Assembly: GCA_963995505.1 (NCBI GenBank)
Contig: OZ023190.1
Location: forward strand, 13,014,092 to 13,078,091
Direction: 5' to 3'
DNA length: 64,000 bases
Source: Hypericum androsaemum
Lineage: Eukaryota; Streptophyta; Magnoliopsida; Malpighiales; Hypericaceae
The translations under genes and the position numbers were made by a program. This document shows, in pieces, positions 48,760 to 60,300 of the stretch (position 1 is its first letter; each line of letters starts with the position of its first letter). The notes beneath the pieces were generated by a model, which ran no database searches, had not been told where the DNA came from, and saw only the letters and a program-made list of their open reading frames with translations.

Positions 48760-50163
48760 CTAGAGGGCTTAATGCCTCCTTCAAAAGGCATACGGTCAGA
48801 AGTCTGGTAAGGAGAAATCAAGCTGGTTTTGCTGGTAGTAACTGAGTCTAAGGTCGAGTGTCCCTCTCTGCGGCTATTTTATAGTATTTGGTGTCGTGAA
48901 GCTTTCAGGTGGAACGTCGTTCCCTCGGTGGAAAGATCTGGGGATGTTGTTTGTATCTGGAGCAATTTCTTCTTTTTGTGTGATGCCATTTATAGGGGGA
49001 AGATAGCTCTACTTAGGGGCCGAGCTCATAAAGTCTAGAACCAAATGCCACTTTCTTGCGATCTATGCTCCTACGACTCTTGCTGAGTAAAGGATCCTTT
49101 GGAACAAACTAGTTACTTTGAAGACTTCACATGGTGGGGACCTTTGGGATGCTCTAGAAAACTTCAATGATGTTCTATGTTGTGAGGAATGAAGGAACCC
49201 TTCCTCCTCTGGCCTTGCTGCTATGCGAGAATTCAGAAATTTTATGGACAAGATGGATGTCATAAATCTTCCTCTCTTTGCCAGGAGGTTTACGTAGAGA
49301 AACTTGATATCAACCAGCTAGATTGACAGGTTTGTGGTTTCTCCCTGCTGATTACAAGACTTCTCAAACAGCAATCGATGGGACCTAGGTAGAAGCTGTT
49401 CGGACCACAATCCTATCAGATCTTGGTGAGGTAGATATATCATCCACCATTCCTCAGATGATGGTAAACTTATCATCTTTGAACTCTATTTGGAGGTAGA
49501 AGTCGAGGCTAAAGTGGCATCAGCAAGGAGACAAAAATACAGATTCTTCCACATAGTTGTAAAGCTATGGACTAAATATAGCTGTATTGGCCAAATTAGA
49601 TCTGAAAGAGGACTCCTCAAGATACCGAATGATATAAAAGATTAGGATGTTGCACACTTCTCAGCTCAGTTTGAGGAGGTCATCTGGCCTCATCCCTCTC
49701 TCCCGCACTATCTTTTTAACTCTATAGATGCTATTTTCAGGGACCGTCTTGATGCCCCACCAACTCGTGAAGAGGTCAACCAGCTAGGAAGCTCACAAAT
49801 TCTTTGATTTATGCCTTATCTCTCTGGTTGGCTCCCTTTATAAAATCTTGACTAAAGTTTTGGCGAGCCGTATTAAAAGTGTGATTGGACAAGTTATTGG
49901 CCCTGAGCAATTTGCCTTTGTTGGGGGAAAGTAAATCATTAATAGTGTCCTAATCTATAGCGAAGTTGTCAATCACCTTAAGAGATGTAAGTCTGAAGGA
50001 ATCATTCTTAAATTGAATTTCCAGAAGGTGTTTGGCTGCATTTCTTGGGATATCTGGACGATGTTCTAAATGCAATAGGTTTTGGCCCGAGATTCTCTGA
50101 TTGGATTGCTGGTTGCATTCTTGGTGCCTCAGCCTTGACTCTAATTAAAGTGTCACCATCCAA
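48760..50163 (+). pseudogene. LINE ORF2, endonuclease and N-terminal reverse transcriptase part, broken
   Basis: Endonuclease traces are ENFNDVLCCEE near 49157 and RRFTWRNLIST near 49290, with a DRFVVSP-like and SDHNPI-like pair before 49420. The reverse transcriptase then reads SLYKILTKVLASRIKSVIG and GPEQFAFVGGK (49830-49930) and ILKLNFQKVFGCISWD (50008-50055). Several stops and frameshifts interrupt it. It ends at VSPSKL, where the LTR element sits. Confidence 0.75.
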
Positions 50164-50168
50164 GCTAT
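50164..50168. repeat. Target-site duplication GCTAT, left copy
   Basis: GCTAT here and at 57478-57482 directly flanks the LTR element. Confidence 0.93.
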
Positions 50169-51714
50169 TGATGTACGCAAAATTGATAGGCAATTAAACG
50201 CACAAGCAAATAGTATAGTGGTAAGTAAGGTTCTTAGAACTGAGGGTTGAACACAAAATCAATGCAAATAATTATGTGAAGCGGGAAAATTAAAAGATTG
50301 TAAAGATTGCACGTAAATAAACGAAATCGAAAACGCAAATAAAAGATGAGTTGTAAATCAATGGAGATAAACGAGCACGACACCCTTATGGACTACCCAT
50401 CTATGTCGAGATTATGGTTTTTATGAAGTTCTAACTAGTACTCAGAGTGTTCTAGTGCATCTCCCTAACGCTTCCGCTCATTAGGATGACAAAACTAAGC
50501 TAGAGTAGATCATGATTACTAACCAATGCTTTTGCTCATTAATTAGGCCAAGAACTAAATTAGACTCAATTATGAAGTTAACTCCTATCGGGTTATTCCT
50601 TAGTATCAAGATTCCTCATTAATACCTTAAGACATGTCAATTGAGTCTTCCGTTGATTCTAATGCCTTCCGGTCCATTATTATTAACTAAAATCATAATC
50701 TAAGTGATCAAGTTAGATTAAATATTAAGATCATCAATTAACAACTACTACGAAAGATAATCAAACCATAGCTAACATAGACGAGTAATCAGATAATTAG
50801 GGCATCACACTCACTAGAGAACTACTCGCTAAGCATGTTAACAAAGTACAATAGATTAACGAAGAACATGATAGCAATTAACATAAAGGTAGAGATAGAG
50901 AAAGCTTAGTCGTGATGATCAAGCTTTGCCAATCCTTTCCCCGTGCTAATTGGAACCGTCCCTTTATTAAGCTCTAAAGGCTGTTCTCAATATTGCAGTA
51001 GTAATGTGTCCCGTGAATTATCTCCTAAGGCTTATATATAGCCACGAATCTAATACAAAATTAGGAAAACTTAGAGGAGTTTAATCTAAATTAGAAGTTT
51101 AACTAGCCAAATAATAATATATAACAGAGTCGAATAAATAGGAAACGAATCAAATTCCTAGCAAATTAGGAATTCTGGAAAGTCTCGGCTTCGGACAGCT
51201 GGCGGCCGCTAATAAACTTGCGGCCGCTAGTTGGGCCTTCAATAAACATTCTCGGTCCCCTTACTAGCGGTCGCTAGTTCATTAGCGATGGGGAGGCCTT
51301 CCAATTCCACTGGCGGCCGCTAGTTAACTCCCCGTCGCTAGTTGGGCTACACAGCTTTATTGAATCTTCGTATTTTTCATTTTTGATCCTTTTTCTATCC
51401 GAATTTGGCTTCGACTATAAAGACGAAATGTAGATCTCTCTTCAAGCTTTCCAACGGTATCTTATTTGATACAATCGGACACTTGAGCAGAAAATTATGA
51501 CTCTTGTAATATGATCTCTCGAAATTACCCTTCCAACGACCTTCATTGAGCTCCATTTCCTATCACAAAATATGAAAATAGGTAGAAATCCATTCCCGAA
51601 CATAAATATACTAAAATGATCATAAGACATGATATGACATGATAAAAATAACTTAAATTATGACTAAATACGTACGAAACATATGACAAATCATGAGCGT
51701 TTACACACTCATCA
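50169..51714 (-). repeat. 3' LTR of the Ty3-type element
   Basis: It is 1546 bp, nearly identical to 55913-57477, and lacks 19 bp present there near 56863. A cluster of GCGGCCGCTA and GCGGTCGCTA words lies at about 51195-51350, and a palindromic GGCTTATATATAGCC near 51030. Confidence 0.93.
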
Positions 51715-53526
51715 CACCCCACACTTATTTCCTTGCTTGTCCTCAATTAAGGAGCATCAGACACACACCCAAACTTTCAAACTCTTATTAAAAGACCACC
51801 CCATAATCAAGTAGTAAACTTACCTGAGCACAAGGAGTAAGAACGTGTAGACACCGCATCCTTGATGGTTTAACCCAGTTTTCGCACTTAGTAGATGACA
51901 CTAGAAGGTTGACCACTCAGAGGTTCAGAAATTTAAGCTCACATATATGAGTAGTCAACTACTTATCACTCGCGTACACGTCCGGGATCTCAAAGTTTCA
52001 TACGTCTCACTCAGTGGTGCCTCGATAAATGTGGGGCTCATGATCAAGGGGACTTTTCATTGGGTTGTAATGGGGTTAGGGTCAGGTGAGGATAATATAT
52101 GTGGGAGGTAGCTAAACTACCCGGCCGAGGAGCTCACAAAAATGTTCTAGCTCTCGTCTACTCTAAATACCTCACACTATATCTAATACACACTCATCCC
52201 AAGATTACACCCAAATCCTATTGACCACTTAGCTCGAGCCGTGCCATTTATTCACTTTCCAATCTCTTTCCAAACTTTTCATACTCCCATCATTAAATGT
52301 TTGTTCCTTTTCCAACTTTCACATTCCCTTTTTATCACTTTTTCACTTTTTTTCTTTCTTCTTTTCCTTCACTTTTCTTTTTTATCTTTCTTTCTTTTTT
52401 TGCTTTTTTTCTCTTTCCTCAATCATATGAAATTCATCACATTACACATCAAAGGCAACTGGTCTCGGCTTCTTTGTTGGCCTCATTTCTACCCATTTCT
52501 CCCATTATTTATTCCCGAGCTATTCTATCAAATGAACTCTTACAATAATACCCCAAAGATTAAGACCTAATGCATCCTCGGACCAAAGTGATCAAAGATG
52601 GGTAAGATTGTGGATATAGGGCTTACATATTGGCTTACATATAATATTTCAAGAAAAAAGGCTTAAGCTCAACGTGTTTAAACAAGGGATATACAGGGTT
52701 TTCAGCTCTAAGACTCTAGGCTCAAAATTAAAGATGGCCCCCATCCTCTCACTTACACCCACACCACCAAAACGATACCAAGTAATGGCATGAAACCCGA
52801 TGACCGGAGCAATGTAGGCACCTCATGCTATGCGAAGACGGTTGTCTCCTCCTTCGGCTCTAAAATCTCACAAGGTCACTCATCAATGCCGCTAGTATAA
52901 TCTACCAAGTGCAACCACTAACCTAAATAACCAAGGGTGTTGTTCCTACATGTTCCTACTCATCGTACTCAAACTTGATTCCTAACACAGTATGAGGTTT
53001 AACTTCTAACAAAAGTTCAAAAATTCAAGGGGAAGATTCATCATTTACTTTAAATACACCACTTCAATCACAAACACAATCTTAAATTCAGATCTAGACT
53101 CGATCACATATGTCAAACCAAAATAAAACCGCACGTTGACCCCCCACACTTATTGAACACATTGTCCTCAATGTAGAGCAAAGACACCAACAACATCACA
53201 CACACGAACATGAACATCATGAGGCACAAAATAGACACATAACATAGAGGAACAGAGGAAATGACTGGTACTGCCCTGTCAAGTGATAGGAGGCGGTGGG
53301 GAAGGTTGGTGGTGTTTCTCTCTAATTGTCTTTGCACAACAAAGTTTGTGTATGGACTAGCGAGCTCCGTTGAAATCTAGTTTGCTCTTATCTAAACCTC
53401 CTGCTGGGACTATTAAAATACTAAATCAAAATAACGTTACTGAAGCAAATACAAAAATAAAGAAAACTTAAATACTAAACGTGCTAATTTAGAGTTGTTA
53501 GCTTGACTTTGTTACTCCCCGTGGCA
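51715..53526 (-). other. Non-coding interior between protease end and 3' LTR
   Basis: No retroviral domain is visible in any frame. A polypurine-like word (AAGTGTGGGG on the minus strand) occurs both at the LTR edge (51715-51726) and again near 53139-53152, each followed by a matching TCCTCAAT tract on the plus strand. A pyrimidine-rich stretch occupies about 52310-52420. Confidence 0.6.
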
Positions 53527-55797
53527 CTATGGTGGATGGAGGCGCTTATCGGTTACTTGGAACTCTATTTCATCTGGGCCTATGCGAAGAAGTAGCTTGC
53601 CATTGTGAACATCTACCATTGCATGACAAGTGTTGAGGAATGGACGTCCTAGAATTAATGGACAACTTGCATCTACAACGTAGTCCAGCACTACAAAGTC
53701 TACGGGTATAAGAGACTTGTCGACTTTGATTAGCACATCTTCCACAATTCCATATGGTTTCTTCTTAGTGTGATCTGCAAGCTCTATCATCATAGATGTA
53801 GGTTTGATATCTCCTAAGTTGAGTTTCCTGAAAGTAGTCAAAGGCATAAGATTAATATTGGCACCAAAATCACATAAATAATGTGGAAACTGAACACCAT
53901 CAATAGTGCAAGGAATCGTAAAACTCCCTGGATCTTTTAGTTTTGGCGATATATCATTTTCTACCAAAGGGGACGTCTTGCCATCATTCCGCCGCTTCTT
54001 CCTTGCGATGATTTCCTTCAGAAACTCTGTATATTATGGCCTTTTATCTAACATCTCTAAGAAAGAGACATGGCGTTGAATTTCTTCCATTGTCTATATG
54101 AATTCAAGGGCCTTCTCATCGATTACTGCTGCTTTCTTGACTTGTTGAGGTGATGGTGGAGGAACATAAGAATTCTCTTGTTCACGGATATAAACTGGTG
54201 GTTTTTTCTTTTCAGTAACTACCTCCTCCTCTATGGCTGGCTTGATCTGTTCAGCATGCTCCTTTGGAGAGGACTTGTTCTCAAGTGGTGGCTTCCTCCA
54301 TAGTCTTTGAGGGAATGGAGGTGGAGGGACATAAGGTGGTGGAAGAATATATGGTTCATCATCCTCGTCCATACTCCTCAATATGATAGCCATCACCTGT
54401 CCTTGCGGGTTCGGCTCGGTGTTATTGGGTAGAGCACCTATTTTCCTTTGAGCATTTGCTGCAGCCAAATTTCTGAGTTCGATCTCCATCTTCTTGAGTT
54501 GCGTGGCTTGCTCCTTTAGGTATGTCTCAAACTCTTGTTGACGTGCTTCACAACGATCCATCCGCTGCACAGTTATACTTTGTTGTTGGATAGACTGCTG
54601 GACTACCCCCACTAACTTATCGATCTTGTCACCCATTTCCTTGACTTGCTCGCCCAAATATGGTTTCCTGGAGTCTTGCTGGGCACTAGTGTTGTGTGCT
54701 TGCTGACCAAATCGAGAGAAATTTGGCTGAGCATTAGCTTGTTGTGAGTAGCCCATTCCTGGTGGTGTTCTATCAGCAATGGCCTGAATCTCTTCCAACA
54801 TTGAACAGTCAGTTGTGGGATGTGCCCCTTTGTAAAGCTGACAAGTATCTTGCACCACAGCTGCCTGTTCCTTGTCCTTGGTCAACTTGTCAAGTCTTTT
54901 GGTAAGTACTTCTATTTGAGCTTCGAGCTTCATGTTGGCATTTACTTCGAGTACTCCTCGGGCTGCTTCCTTACGTGGTTGCCTAGCACATTCTTTTGGC
55001 CACATACCATTGACTTCATCCATTTCCTCCATTAAGCGAGCAGCTTCATCAGCAGTCTTCCTCAAGAACACCCCTTGAGAGGAGGCGTCAATATGATCAC
55101 GGGATGGGCCATCTAACCATTTGTAGAAGATTTTTATGAGGTTGTCTTGAGTTATACCATGTTGAGGGAAGGCACTTTGGAGATCCGTGAACCGTTCCCA
55201 GGCTTCATAGATGCTCTCCCCATCTCCTTAGATAAACGTGTTGATTTCTTGCAAGAGTTTGGCTGACTTGGCCATAGAAAAAAACTTTCGGAGGAAAGCA
55301 TGGGCTAGATCATTCCAACTCTGAATCGTCTCTCCTTTCAACTTGTTGTACCAAACACGAGCTCTATTTTTCAAAGAAAAGTGAAAGAGGCGCAGCTTCA
55401 AGATGTCATCATCGACATTTTAGAATTTTATGACGTTGCAGATATCTTCAAATCGAGATAGATGGTCTTGAGGATCTTCGCTTGGCAAGCCGCCAAATTG
55501 GACCGAGTTTTGCAGTAGTCTGACAATCGCTGTTGGAATCTGAAAAGAGTGGGGACATACAGGTGGTTGTTGTAGACCATTAGGGTTCCCATTCCATGTA
55601 GGAACAGATGATTCCAACAGCGTCCTTCTTCGCGGAGCGTCCCCTACAGCTTGGAGCGCTCCGTCTTCCTGATTTTGTGTCATTGCTCTCGCTTGGTCCC
55701 TCTTTTCACGCCTAATTACCCTTTCGAGTACTCCGATGTCAACCTCAAGCACAGTATTTGTGTCAAGGTCTAGTCCTTCACTCCGGGTTCTTGGCAT
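53527..55797 (-). pseudogene. gag-pro reading frame of the Ty3-type element, four nonsense codons
   Basis: From ATG 55797 (MPRTRSEGLDLD) to a stop at 53527 the frame is continuous over 757 codons except for stops at 55420, 55228, 54094 and about 54029. No frameshift is needed. Landmarks are Gag-like NSVQFGGLPSEDPQDHLSRF, a degenerate zinc knuckle (CQLYKGAHPTTDC, Tyr for the second Cys) and a coiled-coil-like Glu/Lys/Gln stretch. They are followed by the aspartic protease (YLCDFGANINLMPL; CPLILGRPFLNT), where most relatives have CDLGAS. Gag packages element RNA and the protease matures it; this copy cannot make either whole. Confidence 0.85.
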
Positions 55798-55900
55798 GCA
55801 CTAGAGAATCCTGAAAAAGAAATCACACGAAATCAGCGAAGTTTGCCACATAAAACCAATTGCTATTGAGTTTATGTCCTAAAATCTCAGTTCTGTGTCG

Positions 55901-55910
55901 ACGGCGCCAA
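55901..55910 (-). other. Primer-binding site of the Ty3-type element
   Basis: TTGGCGCCGT lies two bases inside the 5' LTR on the minus strand. The first nine bases after the T agree with the 3' end of plant tRNA-Asp; the following bases (CGACAC) do not. Confidence 0.65.
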
Positions 55911-55912
55911 TT

Positions 55913-57477
55913 TGATGTACGCAAAATTGATAGGCAATTAAACGCACAAGCAAATAGTATAGTGGTAAGTAAGGTTCTTAAAACTGAGGGTTGAACACAA
56001 AATCAATGCAAATAATTATGTGAAGCGGGAAAATTAAAAGATTGTAAAGATTGCAGGTAAATAAACGAAATCGGAAACGCAAATAAAAGATGAGTTGTAA
56101 ATCAATGGAGATAAACGAGCACGACACCCTTATGGACTACCCATCTATGTCGACACTATGATTTTTATGAAGTTCTAACTAGTACCCGAAGTGTTCTAGT
56201 GCATCTCCCTAACGCTTCCGCTCATTAGGATGATAAAACTAAACTACAGTAGATCATGATTACTAACCAACGCTTCCGCTCATTAATTAGACCAAGAACT
56301 AAACTAGACTCAATTATGAAGTTAACTCCTATCGGGTTATCCCTTAATATCAAGATTCCTCATTAATACCTTAAGAAATGTCAATTGAGTCTTCCGTTGA
56401 TTCTAATGCCTTCCGGTCCATTATTATCAACTAAAATCATAATCTAAGTAATCGAGTTAGATTAAGCATTAAGATCATCAATTAACAACTACTACGAAAG
56501 ATAATCAAACCATAGCTAACATAGACGAGTAATCACATAATTAGGGCATCGCACTCACAAGAGAACTACTCGCTAAACATGTTAACAAAGCACAATAGAT
56601 TAACGAAGAACATGATAGCAATTAACATAAATGTAGAGATAGAGAAAGCTTAGTCGTGATGATCAAGCTTTGCCAATCCTTTCCCCGTGCTAACTGGAAC
56701 CGTCCCTTTATTAAGCTCTAAAGGTTGTTCTCAATATTGCAGTAATAATGTGTCCCGTGAATTATCTCCTAAGGCTTATATATAGCCACGAATCTAATAC
56801 AAAATTAGGAAAACCTAGAGGAGTTTAATCTAAATTGGAAGTTTAACTAGCCAAATAATAATATATTTATGTTATTTAGCCCGTAACAGAGTCGAATAAA
56901 TAGGAAACGAATCAAATTCCTAGCAAATTAGGAATTCTGGAAAGTCTCGACTTCGGACAGCTGGCGGCCGCTAATGAACTTGCGGCCGCTAGTTGGATCT
57001 TCAATAAATATTCTCGGTCCCCTTACTAGCGGTCGCTAGTTCATTAGCGATGGGGAGGCCTTCCAATTCCACTGGCGGCCGCTAGTTAACTCCCCATCGC
57101 TAGTTGGGCTGCACAGCTTCATTGAATCTTCGTATTTTTTATTTTTGATCCTCTTCTGCTCTGAATTTGGCTTCGACCATAAAAGAAAAAATGTATATCT
57201 CTCTTCAAGATTTCTAACGGTATCTTATTTGATACAATCGGACACTGGAGCAGAAAGTTATGACTCTTGTAATATGATCTCTCGAAATCACCCCTCCAAC
57301 GACTTTCATTGAGCTCCATTTCCTATCACAAAATATGACAATAGGTAGAAATCCATTCCCGAATATAAATATACTAAAACGATCATAAGACATGACATGA
57401 CATGATAAAAATAACTTAAATTATGACTAAACACGTACAAAATATATGACAAATCATGAGCGCTTACACACTCATCA
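55913..57477 (-). repeat. 5' LTR of the Ty3-type element
   Basis: It is 1565 bp, the partner of 50169-51714, and contains the 19-bp segment (TTTATGTTATTTAGCCCG plus one base) missing from the other copy, with GCGGCCGC clusters at about 56960-57095. Confidence 0.93.
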
Positions 57478-57482
57478 GCTAT

Positions 57483-58660
57483 TTAAAAATGGGAAGGGGG
57501 TTGCACCGGGGTGATCCCATTTCCTCATATCTATTCATTATAGTCGCGGAGGGTCTTTCAACGCCTTGTCCTTAAGGCCGATTCTTTTGGCATCATTCAG
57601 GGGGTGAGCCTTCCAGGATACTATGACAAGCTTTGTCTATTGTAATTCACTAACGATACTTTGTTATTCTCCTGTCCCTCCATGGAGAGTATCATTGCGT
57701 TGCGACACATCTTTGTCATTTTCTCACTTGCATCCAGATTGACATTGAACTTTGTAATGTGTTCTGTTATAGGAGTCAATATTGGTCGTAGAAGGTTGCT
57801 AGACTATGCTACTGTCTGGGGCTGCCAGGTCCAAGATCTTCCATTTAAATATTTGGGACTGCCGGTGGACCTCTCGATGAAAAAACTTGCCCATTGGGAA
57901 CCAGTTCTAGAGACCTTTGGTAGGAGGCTGGCTACTTGGAAGGGGTCGCTTCTCTCTTTGAGAGGGCGATACGCTGTTGTCAAAACTGTTATGAAAAACT
58001 TGCCCACTTATTATATGTCGCTGTTAAAAATCTCTTAAGGTGTTTTGTCAGCCCTAGAATCTAATATGAGGAGATTTTTATAGAGTGAAGACTCATCCAA
58101 TAGTCTTTCCCTTGTCTCATGGTGGCTTATTTGTCTCCCTATCACTAACGGCAGGATGGGTCTCCCGAGATTGAACTTAAGGGATGAAGCACTAATGTTA
58201 AGGAGGGCAGGGTGGGAGATATGGGCTTCTGGGCTGATAACAAGTGGTAGTGGATGCTCTCCTAGAGGTGAGGCCTATGTCCTTGTGAGGAGGATGTTGA
58301 ACTGGAGCTCAAAGCCCGCATTACTAGTGTTTCCCTGTCCCTTCTGGTGACAGATGCTTTTAAATGGTTGCCCGACTCTCCAGCTTAGTTTTTTGTGAAA
58401 AGTTTATACGATAAGATGTTTGAGAGTTTCTCTATTACTTTTCTAGCTATTTTGGGTATGGGCCTCTCGAATCTGATCCCCTTCAAAGCCAGCTGCTTCC
58501 TGTGGATGGCGTTGCAAGGTAAAATTAAGACCCAGGATAATCTCTTGCGTATTGGCACAATTAATTTTAGGAATGCTGGGTGTCTTCTGCCAAGGTGAGG
58601 TGGAGTCCTCCGACCACCTTTTCACCCTCTGCCCCTTCTTTATGAGCATCTAGTATGAAT
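57483..58660 (+). pseudogene. LINE ORF2, C-terminal reverse transcriptase and zf-RVT part
   Basis: It continues the interrupted ORF2 with FKNGKGVAPG. The catalytic YADD region is degenerate (FTNDTLLFS near 57645). The thumb follows as DLPFKYLGLPVDLSMKKLA, WKGSLLSLRGRYAVVKTVM and LPTYYMSLLK to a stop at 58036. FKASCFLWMALQGKIKTQDN (58483-58540) is the zf-RVT start, but the paired Cys end is frameshifted. It is not functional. Confidence 0.78.
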
Positions 58661-59537
58661 CTGGATTTTAGGCCTACTGCGAGAAAGCTTTGGTTCATGA
58701 TCTTTGCCTCGGTTTGCTAGAGCATGCGGCTGATGAGAAATGAGGTTATTTTTTGTCGTTCCTACAGATGTTTCGATGCATCCTTCGCACTGTGTATATG
58801 CGAGTGGAGGAATTAGCTGATTGGTCTGGGCTATCCCGGGAACTCAACTGGTAAAATTATTTCCTCTTCCTTGGTTCCCTCGGTGCTGGTGACATTCGTA
58901 GGATGGCTTGACCGTTCTTCCTTGTTTTGAGTCTGTGTATTTTGTTAGGAGTGTGGTCTGTGGGAATTTTATTATAAGGGAATTTCTTTTTCTGTTTGGT
59001 GGTTGGTGCTTTGGTTGCTTGTCTAGTTGTGCAACCATTTACCCTCTAATACCCCTGGTGACTTTCAATAATACTTCTACCTTCACAAAAATAAAAGGTC
59101 GATCGGTTCATATCATTATTTAGAAAATATTGTTTGACTAATTGTCTGATCGATTGGGCCGTGATTGGGTAATGAGGTCGAGTCATTTTTATAACAAAAT
59201 CCGTAGAACAATTAGGTTGGTGGTTAATGTCATTAATCACATGTCAATTGAGACAAAAAAGATATTTTTATATAAATATTTTTTAGAGATTTGTTAGATT
59301 TAAAAGGATTATGATTTTGGCAATTGTAGATTATAAAATTTACAATAAAATTAGAAGATATGTAGACTTATTTGACATTAAATATAAATTTATTAATTTT
59401 CTAAAAAAATTCATGGACCAACTGACTGAGAATCATAAAATAAAATAGGAAGTTTGTCATAAACTCGAGCACTAACTGAGAAATGTCTAGCTAAACCCTA
59501 ATTTGAAACCTCTTTCGACTTTAATAGGTTGGCGTCC

Positions 59538-60295
59538 TGTAATGCCCCGTGATCCGACCGACTGTCTCTACAGACCAACACGGGTCTTTTTCAGCGTGCT
59601 TTGTCCTCACTCGCACGCATCCCAAAAATTTCCCAGGAGGTCACCCATCCTGATCCTACTCCCGGCCAAACGCGTTTAACGTTGGAGTTTTCTCTAGATG
59701 TGTGCCAGAAAAAAAAGTACATCTTGTTGATATGGATAGTACCAATCAAATCACTTAAGGTATTTTAGACAGTATATATCATTTACAGGGGTATCACGAG
59801 GACTTAAGGTTAAACGCGTTTGACCGGGAGTAGGATCAGGATGGGTGACCTCCTGGAAAGTTTTCGGGATGCATGCAAGTGTGGACAAAGCACGCTAGAA
59901 AAGACCTGCGTAGGTCTGTGAAGACAGTGCGCCAAATTACGGGGCGTTACATATGGTATCAGAGCAAATACGCTTTTGGACTGTTATGTATTCTGTCTGG
60001 CGCGATGAGGACGTCGCGTATTTAAGGAGGGGTGAATGTGATACCCCTTTAAATGATATGTACTGTCTGAAATACCTTAAATGATTTGATTGGTACTATC
60101 CATATCAACAATGTGCACCTTTTTTTTGGTAGACATCCTGAGAGAACTCCAAGGTTAAACACATTTGGCCGGGAGTAAGATCAGGATGGATGACCTCCTG
60201 GAAAGTTTCTGAGAAGCGTGTGAGTGAGGACAAAATACGCTAAAAATGACCCATGTTGGTTTGTGGAGACAGTCGATCGGATCACATGGTATTCA
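59538..60295 (+). mobile_element. Cassandra-type TRIM (5S rRNA-bearing LTRs) with an inverted left LTR
   Basis: The right LTR, 60037-60295, begins TGTGATACCCC and contains a 5S rRNA-like block (GGGAGTAAGATCAGGATGGA, TGACCTCCTGG). The interior is 85 bp: primer site TGGTATCAGAGC at 59954-59965 (exact tRNA-Met type) and purine tract GGAGGGGTGAA. To the left, 59799-59951 is the 3' part of an LTR in forward orientation. Before it, 59538-59798 is a whole LTR in reverse orientation (TGTAATGCCCCG...GGGGTATCACG). CGTCC repeats exactly at 59533-59537 and 60296-60300, outside everything. Cassandra is known for 5S sequences in its LTRs; the inverted arrangement is the odd part. The LTRs are partly diverged. 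Confidence 0.85.
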
Positions 60296-60300
60296 CGTCC

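Larger units (their letters stand above)
50169..57477 (-). mobile_element. Ty3-type LTR retrotransposon, non-autonomous, inserted in the LINE
   Basis: Its LTRs are 50169-51714 and 55913-57477, both TGATGTACGC...ACTCATCA on the plus strand, flanked by GCTAT. gag-pro runs on the minus strand, so 55913-57477 is the 5' LTR. Next to it on the minus strand is TGGCGCCGT, matching the start of the tRNA-Asp-type primer site of Tat/Athila-like elements. A purine-rich GTGTGGGGTG abuts the 3' LTR. The interior is only 4.2 kb and has no reverse transcriptase, RNase H or integrase, so mobility would need a helper. The LTRs differ by scattered substitutions and a 19-bp indel, which suggests a fairly recent insertion. 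Confidence 0.92.
46379..59098 (+). mobile_element. Full-length L1-type LINE, broken by two younger insertions
   Basis: TCGATCGGTTCA (12 bp) repeats exactly at 46367-46378 and 59099-59110, the kind of target duplication LINEs make. The tail (ACAAAAATAAAAGG) is A-rich. Inside, in order, are a roughly 260-bp leader, ORF1 with an RRM, ORF2 endonuclease and reverse transcriptase, and a zf-RVT-like end. Removing the LTR element (50169-57477) and the MITE (46964-47181) leaves about 5.2 kb, a normal plant LINE length. Many stops and frameshifts show that it is dead. Confidence 0.85.

Noticed and set aside
52241..52570. Phe/Leu-rich open frame resembling membrane protein
   Set aside because: It comes from a pyrimidine-rich tract in the non-coding interior of the Ty3-type element.
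59800..60240. Possible 5S rRNA genes
   Set aside because: Only the 3' control-region part of 5S is present, diverged, within LTRs next to a tRNA-Met primer site; it is the 5S-like block of a Cassandra-type element.
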